Of a stretch of DNA of 64,000 bases, positions 26,537 to 34,968 are shown in pieces. Origin of the DNA: Desulfobacula sp. (lineage in GTDB: Bacteria; Desulfobacterota; Desulfobacteria; Desulfobacterales; Desulfobacteraceae); assembly GCA_023701135.1 (NCBI GenBank), contig JAMPXP010000014.1:89899-153898 (forward strand), written 5' to 3'. Position numbers and translations under genes: made by a program. Each line of letters starts with the position of its first letter. Position 1 is the first letter of the stretch. A model generated the notes under the pieces. That model saw only the letters and a list, made by a program, of their open reading frames with translations, searched no databases and was not told the DNA's origin.

Positions 26537-26944
26537 ATGCTTTCCTTTAAACGGCATAAAGACCGTTATCAGATGCAGTCTCCCTTGACTTCTCTGATTG
26601 ATATCGTGTTTCTGCTGCTGATTTATTTTCTGTTGACCACCAATTTTATTGTGGAAGAGGGCATCACCATCAAGCTTCCCGATGCCAAGGCCTCGGCTCC
26701 CCAGATCAAGCAGGAAATCACGGTGACCGTGGATGAGGAGGGCAGGGCCTATATGGCGGATCAGGAAATTCCCCTGGACCAGTTGTATACCCGGATCAAG
26801 GACATGATCGGCAAGGACAAGGACAGGCTGGTGATTATCAAGGCCGATAAAACCGTGATCCTGAACAAGGCGGTCAAGGTCATGGACATTGCCAAGGCTG
26901 CCGGAGCTTCCCGGCTCAGCCTGGCCACGGAAAAAGGACTGTAG
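26537..26944 (+). CDS. exbD: ExbD/TolR-like protein
   Basis: A 135-residue protein with a short cytoplasmic N-terminus, one membrane helix (LTSLIDIVFLLLIYFLLTTNF) containing the conserved Asp in SLIDIVFLLL that conducts protons, and a periplasmic domain (ITIKLPDAKAS through VIIKADKTVILNKAVKVMDIAKAAGASRLSLATE) typical of ExbD. The ATG at 26537 is one base after the exbB stop, so the two are coupled. It works with the adjacent ExbB and TonB. Confidence 0.92.
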   Translation: MLSFKRHKDRYQMQSPLTSLIDIVFLLLIYFLLTTNFIVEEGITIKLPDAKASAPQIKQEITVTVDEEGRAYMADQEIPLDQLYTRIKDMIGKDKDRLVIIKADKTVILNKAVKVMDIAKAAGASRLSLATEKGL

Positions 26945-26951
26945 GAAGACC

Positions 26952-27641
26952 ATGACGGGAAAAAGATCCTCCAACAGGCTGCTCCAGGGATTCATCCTGG
27001 TTTCACTGGCGGCTCATATTCTGATCATCCTGCATGCAACAGGGATTTATCAGAGCAAGGCCCTGTCCTATATTGAATTGTCCCTGGATCAGAAATCCAA
27101 ACCCGATATCCGCGTGATTCCGGCCCCCCGGATCCGCCGGACCGATATCCGGGTCGCCGAGGTCAAGACCGACCCGGTCAAGGATTTCCAGGCGCCGAAA
27201 ATTCAGATGGACGAGACACCCAAGCCCGATTCCCAGGATGTGCTGAACCTTCCCCAACTGCCGGACAAAATGGATATTTCAGGGCTTTCCGGCTCAGGCT
27301 CAAGAATGGCCGGGCTCAATACGGGGAAGGCTGAAGGTCAGGTCCAATTTACCAATGCCAAAGAATATTTTGAAATGCTGAACCTTAGGGTCCAACGCTT
27401 TAAAGAATATCCGGAATCCGCCAAGTCCGCCCATATCGAGGGAAGGGTCCATATTGAATTTGTCCTGTTAAACGACGGGACCCTGTCCGATATAAAAATC
27501 CTGAAAAGCTCCCGGCATAAAAATCTGGACGAGGCCGCCATTGAGGCCATCAAAAAGGCATCCCCTTTTCCTAGGCCCCCTGCTTTTTTGTTCAAGACAC
27601 CGGTCACCATGCGGATCAGCATCCTGTTTGAACTGGCCTGA
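26952..27641 (+). CDS. tonB: TonB energy transducer
   Basis: A 229-residue protein with a cytoplasmic basic N-terminus, one membrane anchor (LLQGFILVSLAAHILIIL, containing the conserved SxxxH pair as SLAAH), a Pro- and charge-containing spacer and a C-terminal TonB domain: EYPESAKSAHIEGRVHIEFVLLNDGTLSDIKILKSS, DEAAIEAIKKASPFPRPP. The ATG at 26952 has AGGA upstream, seven bases after exbD. It spans the periplasm and pulls on the plug of the TonB-dependent receptor encoded 3 kb downstream. Confidence 0.9.
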   Translation: MTGKRSSNRLLQGFILVSLAAHILIILHATGIYQSKALSYIELSLDQKSKPDIRVIPAPRIRRTDIRVAEVKTDPVKDFQAPKIQMDETPKPDSQDVLNLPQLPDKMDISGLSGSGSRMAGLNTGKAEGQVQFTNAKEYFEMLNLRVQRFKEYPESAKSAHIEGRVHIEFVLLNDGTLSDIKILKSSRHKNLDEAAIEAIKKASPFPRPPAFLFKTPVTMRISILFELA

Positions 27642-27671
27642 AAGACCTCATTTAAACGGCAGAGGATAATT

Positions 27672-28730
27672 ATGAAACCCAATGGATTGAACATGCAAAG
27701 GTTATATCGGCTTGTTTTTTTTCTTTTGACTGCCGTTTTATGGTTTTCCCCGGATTTTGCTCTTGCAGGGGATGACGGCACCCGGACCCTCACGGATATG
27801 GCCGGCCGCAGGGTGGTCATCAAAGATCCGGTGAACCGGATTGTGACGACCTTCAAACCGGCCAGCCTGTGCGTGTTTTCCCTGGGTCTTGCCCATAAGC
27901 TCGTCGGAGTGGACACTTCTTCACGGCAGGATCCCCTGCATCTGGCCGTATTTCCCGGCATTGCCCATGTCTCCGGGGTGGGGACCAAATCCATGGGGAT
28001 TAATTTTGAAACCCTGGTGTCCCTGAAACCGGACCTGGTGATCCTCTATTCCCAGAAAGAAGGTATTTCCCTTGCGGACCGGCTGGCCGGCATGAATATC
28101 CCTTCCATTGTCATTCTGCCGGAAACCTTTGAAACCATAAAACAAACCCTGCGGGTGATTGCCGAAGCCGCCGGTGATCCCGGAAAAAGTCGGTATGTGG
28201 AAGATCAGATGGATGGGGTGACGGGTTTTGTGGCGCAACGGGTCGGCACCCTGGATGAAAAAGAACGGAAAACCGGATATTTTGCCTCTGCCCTGGGGCT
28301 TTTCAGCACCACAACAGCCCACATGGTTCAACATGAGATTTTCAACCTGGCCGGTCTTAAAAATGTTTCCGGCCAATTGACCGGGTATTTCCAGGATATT
28401 TCCCCCGAGCAATTGGTCCAATGGAACCCGGATATCATGGTGCTGTCCCAGTATTTGAAGCAAGGGGAGACGGCAAGGCTTTTTGACAAAGCCTTGCAGG
28501 AGATCCGGGCCATTTCAACAAAAGCGGTTTACCGCTGCCCCTCAAGCCTTGCCCCCTGGGATTATCCTTCTCCCCTGTCGGTTCTTGCAAGTCTTTGGGT
28601 TGCTCAGAAGGCTTACCCCGAAAGGTTTTCAGATATTGAGATGAAGGATAAGGCCGACGAATTTTATCAAAACCTGTTCGGAAAAACCATGAGCGAAATG
28701 GGCGGCATCCTCAATGACAGGCTGGATTAA
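27672..28730 (+). CDS. Periplasmic binding protein 1 (FecB/BtuF type)
   Basis: A 352-residue class III binding protein with a signal peptide (LVFFLLTAVLWFSPDFALA). It shows RTLTDMAGRRVVIKDPVNRIVTT at the start, SLKPDLVILYS in the N-lobe, the long backbone helix, and a C-lobe with PEQLVQWNPDIMVLSQ, then AQKAYPERFSDIEMKDKADEFYQNLFG. Such proteins deliver iron-siderophores, haem, cobalamin or other large chelates to FecCD/BtuC-type permeases. It is followed without gap by its permease and ATPase, the first of four such sets in this locus. The ligand is not determined. Confidence 0.9.
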   Translation: MKPNGLNMQRLYRLVFFLLTAVLWFSPDFALAGDDGTRTLTDMAGRRVVIKDPVNRIVTTFKPASLCVFSLGLAHKLVGVDTSSRQDPLHLAVFPGIAHVSGVGTKSMGINFETLVSLKPDLVILYSQKEGISLADRLAGMNIPSIVILPETFETIKQTLRVIAEAAGDPGKSRYVEDQMDGVTGFVAQRVGTLDEKERKTGYFASALGLFSTTTAHMVQHEIFNLAGLKNVSGQLTGYFQDISPEQLVQWNPDIMVLSQYLKQGETARLFDKALQEIRAISTKAVYRCPSSLAPWDYPSPLSVLASLWVAQKAYPERFSDIEMKDKADEFYQNLFGKTMSEMGGILNDRLD

Positions 28731-29750
28731 ATGAAGCGCCCCCTGTCGACCCGAAGCCTCGTCCTTCTGCTGACGGCGGTTTTGATGGTGTCCTTTATTC
28801 TGTCCATTTCTTCGGGCCGGGTCCCCATCCAATTTTCGGACATGATCCGCATGGCCTCAACGTTTTTTCAAAACCCGGAAGATGATCTGATGTCAAAGGA
28901 CCTGGTTTTCCTGTGGATCAGGCTGCCCCGGTGCCTCATGGCCGTTCTCGCGGGATCCAGCCTTGCCGTGACCGGTGCCGTATATCAGGCCCTGTTCAGG
29001 AATCCCCTGGTTTCCCCGGACATCCTGGGGGTCTCGGCCGGATGCACCTTTGGTGCTGCCCTGGGCCTTGTTCTTCCCTTTAATTCCATTTATTCTGTCC
29101 ATTTTCTGTCCTTCGGCTTCGGTCTTATGGCCGTTGCCCTGAGCATGGGCCTGGCAAGGGTTATTTCCATCAAACCGGTCATCATCCTGGTTCTGGCCGG
29201 TATGGTGGTCATGTCTTTTTTCAATGCCCTGCTCATGGTGGTGAAATATTTTTCAGATCCCTATGATGAATTGCCGGGTATTATTTACTGGGTCATGGGG
29301 AGTTTAAGCCGCATCACTTGGGACAACGTCCTGGTCATGGCCCCTTTTGCCGCGGCGGGCCTATTTTTGTTCATTCTTCTGGGGTTCAGGCTCAATATTC
29401 TGTCCATGGGGGATATCCAGGCCCGGTCCCTGGGCATGAACCCTTCTTTTTTCCGGATGATCCTGATCACGGCAAGCTCCTTTATGGTGGCCGTTTGTGT
29501 GGCCACCTGCGGCCAGATCGCCTGGATCGGCCTGGTGATTCCCCATCTGGCCAGGACCCTGGCAGGACCGGAGCATGAACGGATGATCCCCGTGTCGGCA
29601 CTCCTGGGCGGGATCTTCCTATTGCTGGCCGATTCCCTTGCCCGAACGCTTTCTTCGGCGGAGATTCCCGTGGGCATCATCACGGCCTTGACCGGGGCCC
29701 CGGTTTTTGCCTGGTTCATGTTCAGAAACCGGAGCAGCGGATGGATCTGA
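28731..29750 (+). CDS. FecCD/BtuC-type permease 1
   Basis: A 339-residue permease with about ten helices. The family signature is clear: WIRLPRCLMAVLAGSSLAVTGAVYQALFRNPLVSPDILGVSAGC at the N-terminal side and WIGLVIPHLARTLAGPEHERMIPVSALLGGIFLLLADSLARTL, the ATPase-contact loop, near the C-terminus. The ATG directly follows the stop codon of the binding-protein gene. It forms the channel of importer 1. Confidence 0.92.
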   Translation: MKRPLSTRSLVLLLTAVLMVSFILSISSGRVPIQFSDMIRMASTFFQNPEDDLMSKDLVFLWIRLPRCLMAVLAGSSLAVTGAVYQALFRNPLVSPDILGVSAGCTFGAALGLVLPFNSIYSVHFLSFGFGLMAVALSMGLARVISIKPVIILVLAGMVVMSFFNALLMVVKYFSDPYDELPGIIYWVMGSLSRITWDNVLVMAPFAAAGLFLFILLGFRLNILSMGDIQARSLGMNPSFFRMILITASSFMVAVCVATCGQIAWIGLVIPHLARTLAGPEHERMIPVSALLGGIFLLLADSLARTLSSAEIPVGIITALTGAPVFAWFMFRNRSSGWI

Positions 29751-30535
29751 TGCTGGAATGCATTGACCTCGGGTTTCAGTACAGGGATAAAATTGTCTTT
29801 TCGCATATATCCTTCCAGGCACTGCCGGGCAGGTTCTGTGCCATCCTGGGCCGGAACGGGTCCGGGAAGACCACCCTCATCCATTGCCTCAACCACATAT
29901 TGAATCCTTTATCGGGCCGGATTCTGGTCCAAGGCAGGGATTTAGCTTCTTTTAGCCGGAATGATATCGCCAGGACCATCAGCCTTCTGCCCCAGGAGCA
30001 GATCGATATTTTTCCCTACCGGGTCCTGGATGTGGTGGTCATGGGCCGGGCCCCGTTTCTGAAAATCGCGGCTCGGCCCGGTGAAAAAGACTATACAATT
30101 GCTGAGGAGGCGCTGCGGCAATTAAATGCCCAAGACCTTTCCCATCGGAATTTCAACCGGATATCCGGCGGGGAGCGGCAGATTGCTCTTCTGGCCCGCT
30201 GCCTTGCCCAGGCCGCACCCATCATGCTCCTGGACGAACCGACCAACCACCTGGATTTCAACCATCAGTATCATCTTTTATCCACCATGGGCCGGCTTTG
30301 CCGGGAAAAGGGCATCAGCGTGGTGGCGGCCATGCATGATCCCAACCTGGCCGCCATGTTCGCCGATGAGATCATCATGATCAAAAACGGCCGGGTCATG
30401 GCCAAGGGAGTGAAGGAGGAGGTCATGACCGAAGAAAATATCTCCGCCCTTTATGATATGGATATCCAAAAGCTCAGGCGCAACGCGGAAACTTTTTTTA
30501 GTCCCAGAGACATATCTTTAAATAGTCAGTTATAA
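29741..30535 (+). CDS. ABC importer ATPase 1 (FecE/BtuD type)
   Basis: A 264-residue ATPase with Walker A GRNGSGKTT, signature ISGGERQIALLARCLAQ and Walker B IMLLDEPTNHLD, followed by the switch His in AAMHDPNLAA. It overlaps permease 1 by ten bases; an ATG at 29750 is an alternative start giving a TGATG junction. Its last codons coincide with the AT-rich motif shared by other promoters in the window, so the next transcription unit begins at once. It powers importer 1. Confidence 0.92.
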   Translation: MDLMLECIDLGFQYRDKIVFSHISFQALPGRFCAILGRNGSGKTTLIHCLNHILNPLSGRILVQGRDLASFSRNDIARTISLLPQEQIDIFPYRVLDVVVMGRAPFLKIAARPGEKDYTIAEEALRQLNAQDLSHRNFNRISGGERQIALLARCLAQAAPIMLLDEPTNHLDFNHQYHLLSTMGRLCREKGISVVAAMHDPNLAAMFADEIIMIKNGRVMAKGVKEEVMTEENISALYDMDIQKLRRNAETFFSPRDISLNSQL

Positions 30536-30639
30536 ATAGTAATAATTGGTTATTTATATATCTTTTGATATTTTATAATTCTAATAATGATAAATTATAA
30601 CAATAATTGATTGACAAGAAGCTATAATGTAAATAAACA
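30528..30639 (+). promoter_or_regulatory. TonB-receptor promoter with shared AT-rich motif
   Basis: AGTTATAAATAGTAATAAT starts at 30528, overlapping the end of the ATPase 1 gene, and is followed by TGGTT exactly as in the copy at 23321. A further AT-rich, partly similar block (ATAACAATAATTGAT) directly precedes TTGACA (30611-30616), which is followed after 17 bases by TAAACA (30634-30639). The promoter start TTGACAAGA is identical to that before the DUF364 gene. This suggests a second regulated start inside the locus for the receptor gene. Confidence 0.6.
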
Positions 30640-30725
30640 ATAGCCAGGTTTTTGGGTAGGGATGCATGGCCGTCATGGCAATGCATCAGGGTCTGGAATT
30701 TATTTTTTATTGTGGAGAAGCTGTT

Positions 30726-32741
30726 ATGAAAGCGATTGGGAAATTCTTGTTAGTCTTATTCTTTTTAATGGTTGTTCCTGTCTGTCTTGTGTCTGCGGAA
30801 GAAGATAAACAGCAGAGTCAGGTTTTTGATCTAGGGGATGTATTGATCATGGACAAGGGAGATGAAATCAACAGTATCACCAGCACGGATACGATTTCAA
30901 GTGAGGATATTGAAATGCAGGGGGTCCAGACGGCTGCTGAGGCCCTTGAAATGGTTCCGGGCATTGATATCCAATACGGCGGCAAGGGCCAGTCCTTTGT
31001 CAAGCTCAGGGGGTTTGATCAAAAACAGATACGGGTTTTGATCGACGGGGTTCCCGCCCATGAATCCTATGACGGTTCCCTGGCTCTGGATATGATTCCG
31101 GCCGATGCCATTGCCAAGATCAAAGTCATCAAAGGGGCCTCTTCCGTGCTTTATGGTCCGAATACCATGGGCGGGGTCATTAATATCATCACTAAAAAAG
31201 GCGGTGAGAAACCCTATACCAGCGTGACCACCTCCTTCGGGGCCAACAATACCCAGAATTATATCGTCAATCACGGTGCTGCAAAAGGCAATTGGAATTA
31301 CTGGGTTACGGGGAGCCACAGGACTTCGGACGGGTTTGAGCTTTCCGATGATTTTAATCCCAATAACACCAGAACAGGGCGGGGAACCCAGTATAACGAG
31401 GACGGGGGGCTCCGGGATCTGAGTTACTATACGAAAAACACCTTTAATTCAAAAATCGGATATGAGTATGACACCGATTCAAAACTTTATCTTTCCTTTG
31501 ACTATCATGAGAATGAAAAAGGAATCCCCACATCCAATTTCCGGTACTGGGAATTCAGTGAATGGAATCAGTGGCAGTTGAGCCTGGCCGGGGAACACGA
31601 TGTCACCGACCTTTTGTCCTTAAAAGGCAGGATCTATTATGTGGATCATGACGATAGTATCGAAGATGTGGGCGGTTGGGACGCCAGCCATACCACTGCC
31701 GTGGCGCGGAAATGGTTTGAGAGAAGTTCCTATGAGGATTATACCCTTGGGGGGGAAGTTCAGGCCTATCTGGATTTCGGGGATGTGAGCCTTTTGAAGA
31801 TGGGGGCCAGCTATATGAAGGACAACCATATTCAGCAGGATTATTATGACGCCACAACCCGGTATGTGGTGATGAACGGGGCCTCCATCGGATACCAGCC
31901 TGAGCAGGAATATGAAGCCGATATCTATTCCTTCGGCATCGAGGACGAGGTCCGGCTTTTTAACCGGCTGACCCTGAACGCAGGCGTGAGTTACGATATT
32001 TATGATCCAATCAAAAACCATTTTAACTATGCCCGTGAAAAGGTAGAAACCTGGAATCCCCAGGCCGGACTGTCTTTTGATGTGACCGAGGATCTTAACC
32101 TCTATGCTTCCGTGGGCAAAAAAACAAGATTCCCCCAGTTGAAGGAGCTGTATAGTGTTGCCGCCGGAGGGAATGCAACCCTGCAACCTGAAGAAAATAT
32201 TGCCTATGAAATCGGAGCGAAAAAAAAGTTTAACAAGGTGTTTGACGGTTCTCTGGCGGCTTTTTTTAATGATATTGACGATCGGATCGTATATGTCAAC
32301 AGCGTCTATTCAAATGTGGCGGAATCAGAAATCAAAGGGATTGAAGCCCTGTTGAATATTAAGACGCCCTGGAACCTGGATGCCACCCTCGGCTATACCT
32401 TCCTGTCTTCAAAGGAAAAAGCCAGTCCCACCAGCACGGAAACCAATGCCGTCAATATCCCGGACCGGAAGGCCACCCTGGATCTGAGATATGCCTTTGA
32501 TTTCGGGCTCACGGCATCTTTCCAGACTATTTATACGGGGGATCAGCTTGATTCCAACAGGGTCGGCCTTAATGATTTTGTAGTCTGCAATGCAAAACTG
32601 ATCCAGAAACTGCCGTTTTTCAAAGTCCTAGACACGGACCTGTTTATTGAAGCCGCCAACCTCTTTGATGAAAATTATGAAGAAGGAAACGGTCCCACAG
32701 CAGGCAGAATCGTCCTTGTAGGCATGAAGCTCAGCTTTTAA
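30726..32741 (+). CDS. TonB-dependent outer-membrane receptor
   Basis: A 671-residue receptor. The ATG at 30726 has GGAG upstream and gives a signal peptide (FLLVLFFLMVVPVCLVSA). The plug domain includes QTAAEALEMVPGIDIQ, VKLRGFDQKQIRVLIDGVP and KVIKGASSVLYGPNTMGGVINIITKK; the rest is a 22-strand-type barrel rich in alternating aromatic strands, with a typical late plug/barrel segment ATLDLRYAFDFGL and a C-terminal Phe (GMKLSF) for barrel assembly. It is of the BtuB/siderophore receptor group by size. It brings a ligand too large for porins across the outer membrane using the TonB-ExbBD set encoded upstream, and passes it to the four binding proteins. Ligand unknown; no cobalamin riboswitch is present. 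Confidence 0.92.
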   Translation: MKAIGKFLLVLFFLMVVPVCLVSAEEDKQQSQVFDLGDVLIMDKGDEINSITSTDTISSEDIEMQGVQTAAEALEMVPGIDIQYGGKGQSFVKLRGFDQKQIRVLIDGVPAHESYDGSLALDMIPADAIAKIKVIKGASSVLYGPNTMGGVINIITKKGGEKPYTSVTTSFGANNTQNYIVNHGAAKGNWNYWVTGSHRTSDGFELSDDFNPNNTRTGRGTQYNEDGGLRDLSYYTKNTFNSKIGYEYDTDSKLYLSFDYHENEKGIPTSNFRYWEFSEWNQWQLSLAGEHDVTDLLSLKGRIYYVDHDDSIEDVGGWDASHTTAVARKWFERSSYEDYTLGGEVQAYLDFGDVSLLKMGASYMKDNHIQQDYYDATTRYVVMNGASIGYQPEQEYEADIYSFGIEDEVRLFNRLTLNAGVSYDIYDPIKNHFNYAREKVETWNPQAGLSFDVTEDLNLYASVGKKTRFPQLKELYSVAAGGNATLQPEENIAYEIGAKKKFNKVFDGSLAAFFNDIDDRIVYVNSVYSNVAESEIKGIEALLNIKTPWNLDATLGYTFLSSKEKASPTSTETNAVNIPDRKATLDLRYAFDFGLTASFQTIYTGDQLDSNRVGLNDFVVCNAKLIQKLPFFKVLDTDLFIEAANLFDENYEEGNGPTAGRIVLVGMKLSF

Positions 32742-32763
32742 CCTAAGCCTGTTCATAATCTAA

Positions 32764-32796
32764 GGACGGCGGAATGAAATCATCGTTTCGCCGTCC
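32764..32796 (+). terminator. Intergenic hairpin after the TonB receptor
   Basis: GGACGGCG (32764-32771) pairs with CGCCGTCC (32789-32796), extended by three further pairs into an 11-base-pair stem with an 11-base loop. It sits between the receptor stop and the next binding-protein start, without a U tract. It may separate receptor and transporter expression by partial termination or mRNA processing. Confidence 0.45.
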
Positions 32797-32817
32797 CGGA
32801 CGGGAAAAGAATACAAT

Positions 32818-33933
32818 ATGACAAAATCAAGAATTTTATGGGCTGGCCTCGGGGTTCTGGTCTTTGCTTTTCTGATCCGGGTGTATCTGGTCCACGACTC
32901 CAAACAAGCCGGGGTCCAGGGCAAGACCCGGACCCTGACCGATATGAAGGGACGGACCATTGAGGTGACGGACCCTTTGAAACGGATCGCGCTTCTGGGC
33001 GGGCCCACGGGCCAGATTGCCTTTATCCTGGGGGTCCAGGACAGGCTTTGCGCCGTGACCAATACCCTGAAAATGTCCACCCTGGTCAGGGAAATGTATC
33101 CCAGGATCGCGGATCTGCCGGGGCCCAGGACCACTTCCGGCAGCATCAATATCGAAGAACTCATCAGCTCCCACCCGGATATTGCCGTTGCAGGAGATAT
33201 TGACGGCGGCATCGTCCTTGAAAAGACCCGGATCCCGGTGGCCATCCTGGAAGACAGCATGGGAGAGGGCCTTGTGGATATCAAAAAAGAAATCCGGTTT
33301 TACGCCTATGTGTTCAATACCCCGGACCGGGCGGAAAAATATGCGGTTTTCCTGGACCGGATCACGGGTCTGGTCAGGGAAAGGACCCGGGATATCCCCG
33401 GACATCTGAAGAAAAAAGTTTTCCAGGGCTATAATTCCAGCCACCTGGTGACCCTGGGCGGGGACACCTTTATGCAGGAGCATATTGAATTGGCCGGCTG
33501 CCTGAATGCCGCAGAAACCGTTACCACCCTGGGAACCCAGACCGGCCTTCATTCAGGGCTGGGAGAGGTTTCCATGGAACAGGTCCTGGACTGGAACCCG
33601 GATATCCTGGTCATCAATTCCGGGAACCCGGAGGATTTATCTCAGGACCCCCAGTGGGAAAAAATCAAGGCGGTCCGGGATAAACAGATCTATTTCCAAC
33701 CGGCCGGGATTTTTATTTTCAATCGCCCCACGGCCGAGTCGGCGGTCATTTTTCCCTTGTGGCTGGCATCCACGGCCTATCCGGAAAGGTTTCAGGATCT
33801 TTGTGTGAACTGCCTGGTCAAGGAATTTTACAAAGAGATCATCGGGTTTGACCTGAGCGAAGCCCAGGTCAGGGACATCCTTTCGGGGGCCTATGAATTG
33901 AAAATGATGAAGGGGATCAGCCATAAAGGATAA
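32818..33933 (+). CDS. Periplasmic binding protein 2 (FecB/BtuF type)
   Basis: A 371-residue class III binding protein. The N-terminus is a single hydrophobic segment (ILWAGLGVLVFAFLIRVYLV) with no clear cleavage site, so it may remain anchored to the membrane. RTLTDMKGRTIEVTDPLKRIALL, ELISSHPDIAVAG, SMEQVLDWNPDILVINS and ASTAYPERFQDLCVNCLVKEFYKEIIG mark the two lobes and show clear kinship to binding protein 1. It is followed by permease 2 and ATPase 2. Confidence 0.88.
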   Translation: MTKSRILWAGLGVLVFAFLIRVYLVHDSKQAGVQGKTRTLTDMKGRTIEVTDPLKRIALLGGPTGQIAFILGVQDRLCAVTNTLKMSTLVREMYPRIADLPGPRTTSGSINIEELISSHPDIAVAGDIDGGIVLEKTRIPVAILEDSMGEGLVDIKKEIRFYAYVFNTPDRAEKYAVFLDRITGLVRERTRDIPGHLKKKVFQGYNSSHLVTLGGDTFMQEHIELAGCLNAAETVTTLGTQTGLHSGLGEVSMEQVLDWNPDILVINSGNPEDLSQDPQWEKIKAVRDKQIYFQPAGIFIFNRPTAESAVIFPLWLASTAYPERFQDLCVNCLVKEFYKEIIGFDLSEAQVRDILSGAYELKMMKGISHKG

Positions 33934-33937
33934 ACCC

Positions 33938-34966
33938 ATTCATATCCAGGGAAGATCCAACCGGTTTTCACCCGAGACCTGGATCAGGATTTTTACGGCC
34001 GTTCTTGTCCTGGTGGTGCTTGCGTCCCTATGCCTGGGCCGGGTGACCATCCCTTTTTTCCAGACCCTGAAAATCCTGTTTTCGCCGGTCCTGTCCCTGG
34101 ACCCGGACTGGTCCGAGACCACCTATTCCGTGGTCATGGATGTGAGACTGCCCCGGATTCTGGCCGGACTCCTGGTGGGGGCGGCGCTTTCCATATCCGG
34201 CGCCTCCTTTCAGGGCGTTTTCCAGAATCCCCTGGTGAGCCCCCATATTCTGGGGGTGGCGGCCGGGGCAGGGTTCGGCGCAGCCCTGGCCATTCTTTTC
34301 TTTGACAATATCTGGATGATTCATCTCATTTCATTTTTATTCGGCCTTGCCTCCGTGGCCATGACCTATGCCCTGTCCCGGGTCTATAAGATGACCCCGG
34401 TACTCATGTTGGTCCTGTCCGGTATCGTGGTGGGCTCCCTTTTCTCGGCCCTGACCTCGCTGCTGAAATATATGGCCGACCCCATGAACAAGATGCCGGC
34501 CATTGTGTTCTGGCTCCTGGGGTCCTTGAACCATGTGTCGTTTAAAAATCTTTTGATCACCCTGCCCATATTTCTATCCTGCATGGCCGTGCTGCTTCTG
34601 GTCCGGTGGCGGATCAACCTTTTGTCCATGGGCGAAGAAGACGCCCGGTCCCTGGGCATCAACACCGAGGCCTTAAAGGCCGTCATCATACTCAGCGCCA
34701 CCATTGCAACGGCCTCGGCCGTCTGCATCAGCGGCATCATCGGCTGGATCGGCATCATGATCCCCCATATCGGGCGGCTCATCGTGGGGCCGGACCACAA
34801 ATACCTGCTTCCCATTTCCATGGTCATCGGGGCCGCCTATCTTGTGGCTGTGGATACCATCGCCAGGACGGCCCTGACCACGGAAATCCCCATCGGCATC
34901 CTGACGGCGGTGTTCGGTGCCCCGGTCTTTGCCTTTTTGCTCAGAAAAAGCCAGAGGGCGTCCTGA
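33938..34966 (+). CDS. FecCD/BtuC-type permease 2, apparent non-AUG start
   Basis: A 342-residue permease if started at the ATT at 33938. The signature segments are complete (VRLPRILAGLLVGAALSISGASFQGVFQNPLVSPHILGV and IGWIGIMIPHIGRLIVGPDHKYLLPISM). The first ordinary start codon in frame, GTG at 34013, would cut into the first helix and leave 317 residues, while the other three permeases here have 330-341. No ATG, GTG or TTG lies between the preceding stop and 34013. AAGGA (33926-33930) lies seven bases before the ATT, an ideal distance, so I favour ATT as start; an ATC at 33944 is second best. Confidence 0.85.
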   Translation: MHIQGRSNRFSPETWIRIFTAVLVLVVLASLCLGRVTIPFFQTLKILFSPVLSLDPDWSETTYSVVMDVRLPRILAGLLVGAALSISGASFQGVFQNPLVSPHILGVAAGAGFGAALAILFFDNIWMIHLISFLFGLASVAMTYALSRVYKMTPVLMLVLSGIVVGSLFSALTSLLKYMADPMNKMPAIVFWLLGSLNHVSFKNLLITLPIFLSCMAVLLLVRWRINLLSMGEEDARSLGINTEALKAVIILSATIATASAVCISGIIGWIGIMIPHIGRLIVGPDHKYLLPISMVIGAAYLVAVDTIARTALTTEIPIGILTAVFGAPVFAFLLRKSQRAS

Positions 34967-34968
34967 AC

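Noticed and set aside
30536..30725. Cobalamin riboswitch before the TonB receptor
   Set aside because: The leader is AT-rich and lacks the B12-box sequence; only the AT-rich motif and a promoter are seen.
34013..34966. GTG start for permease 2
   Set aside because: It would remove most of the first membrane helix and has no Shine-Dalgarno; the ATT at 33938 gives normal length.
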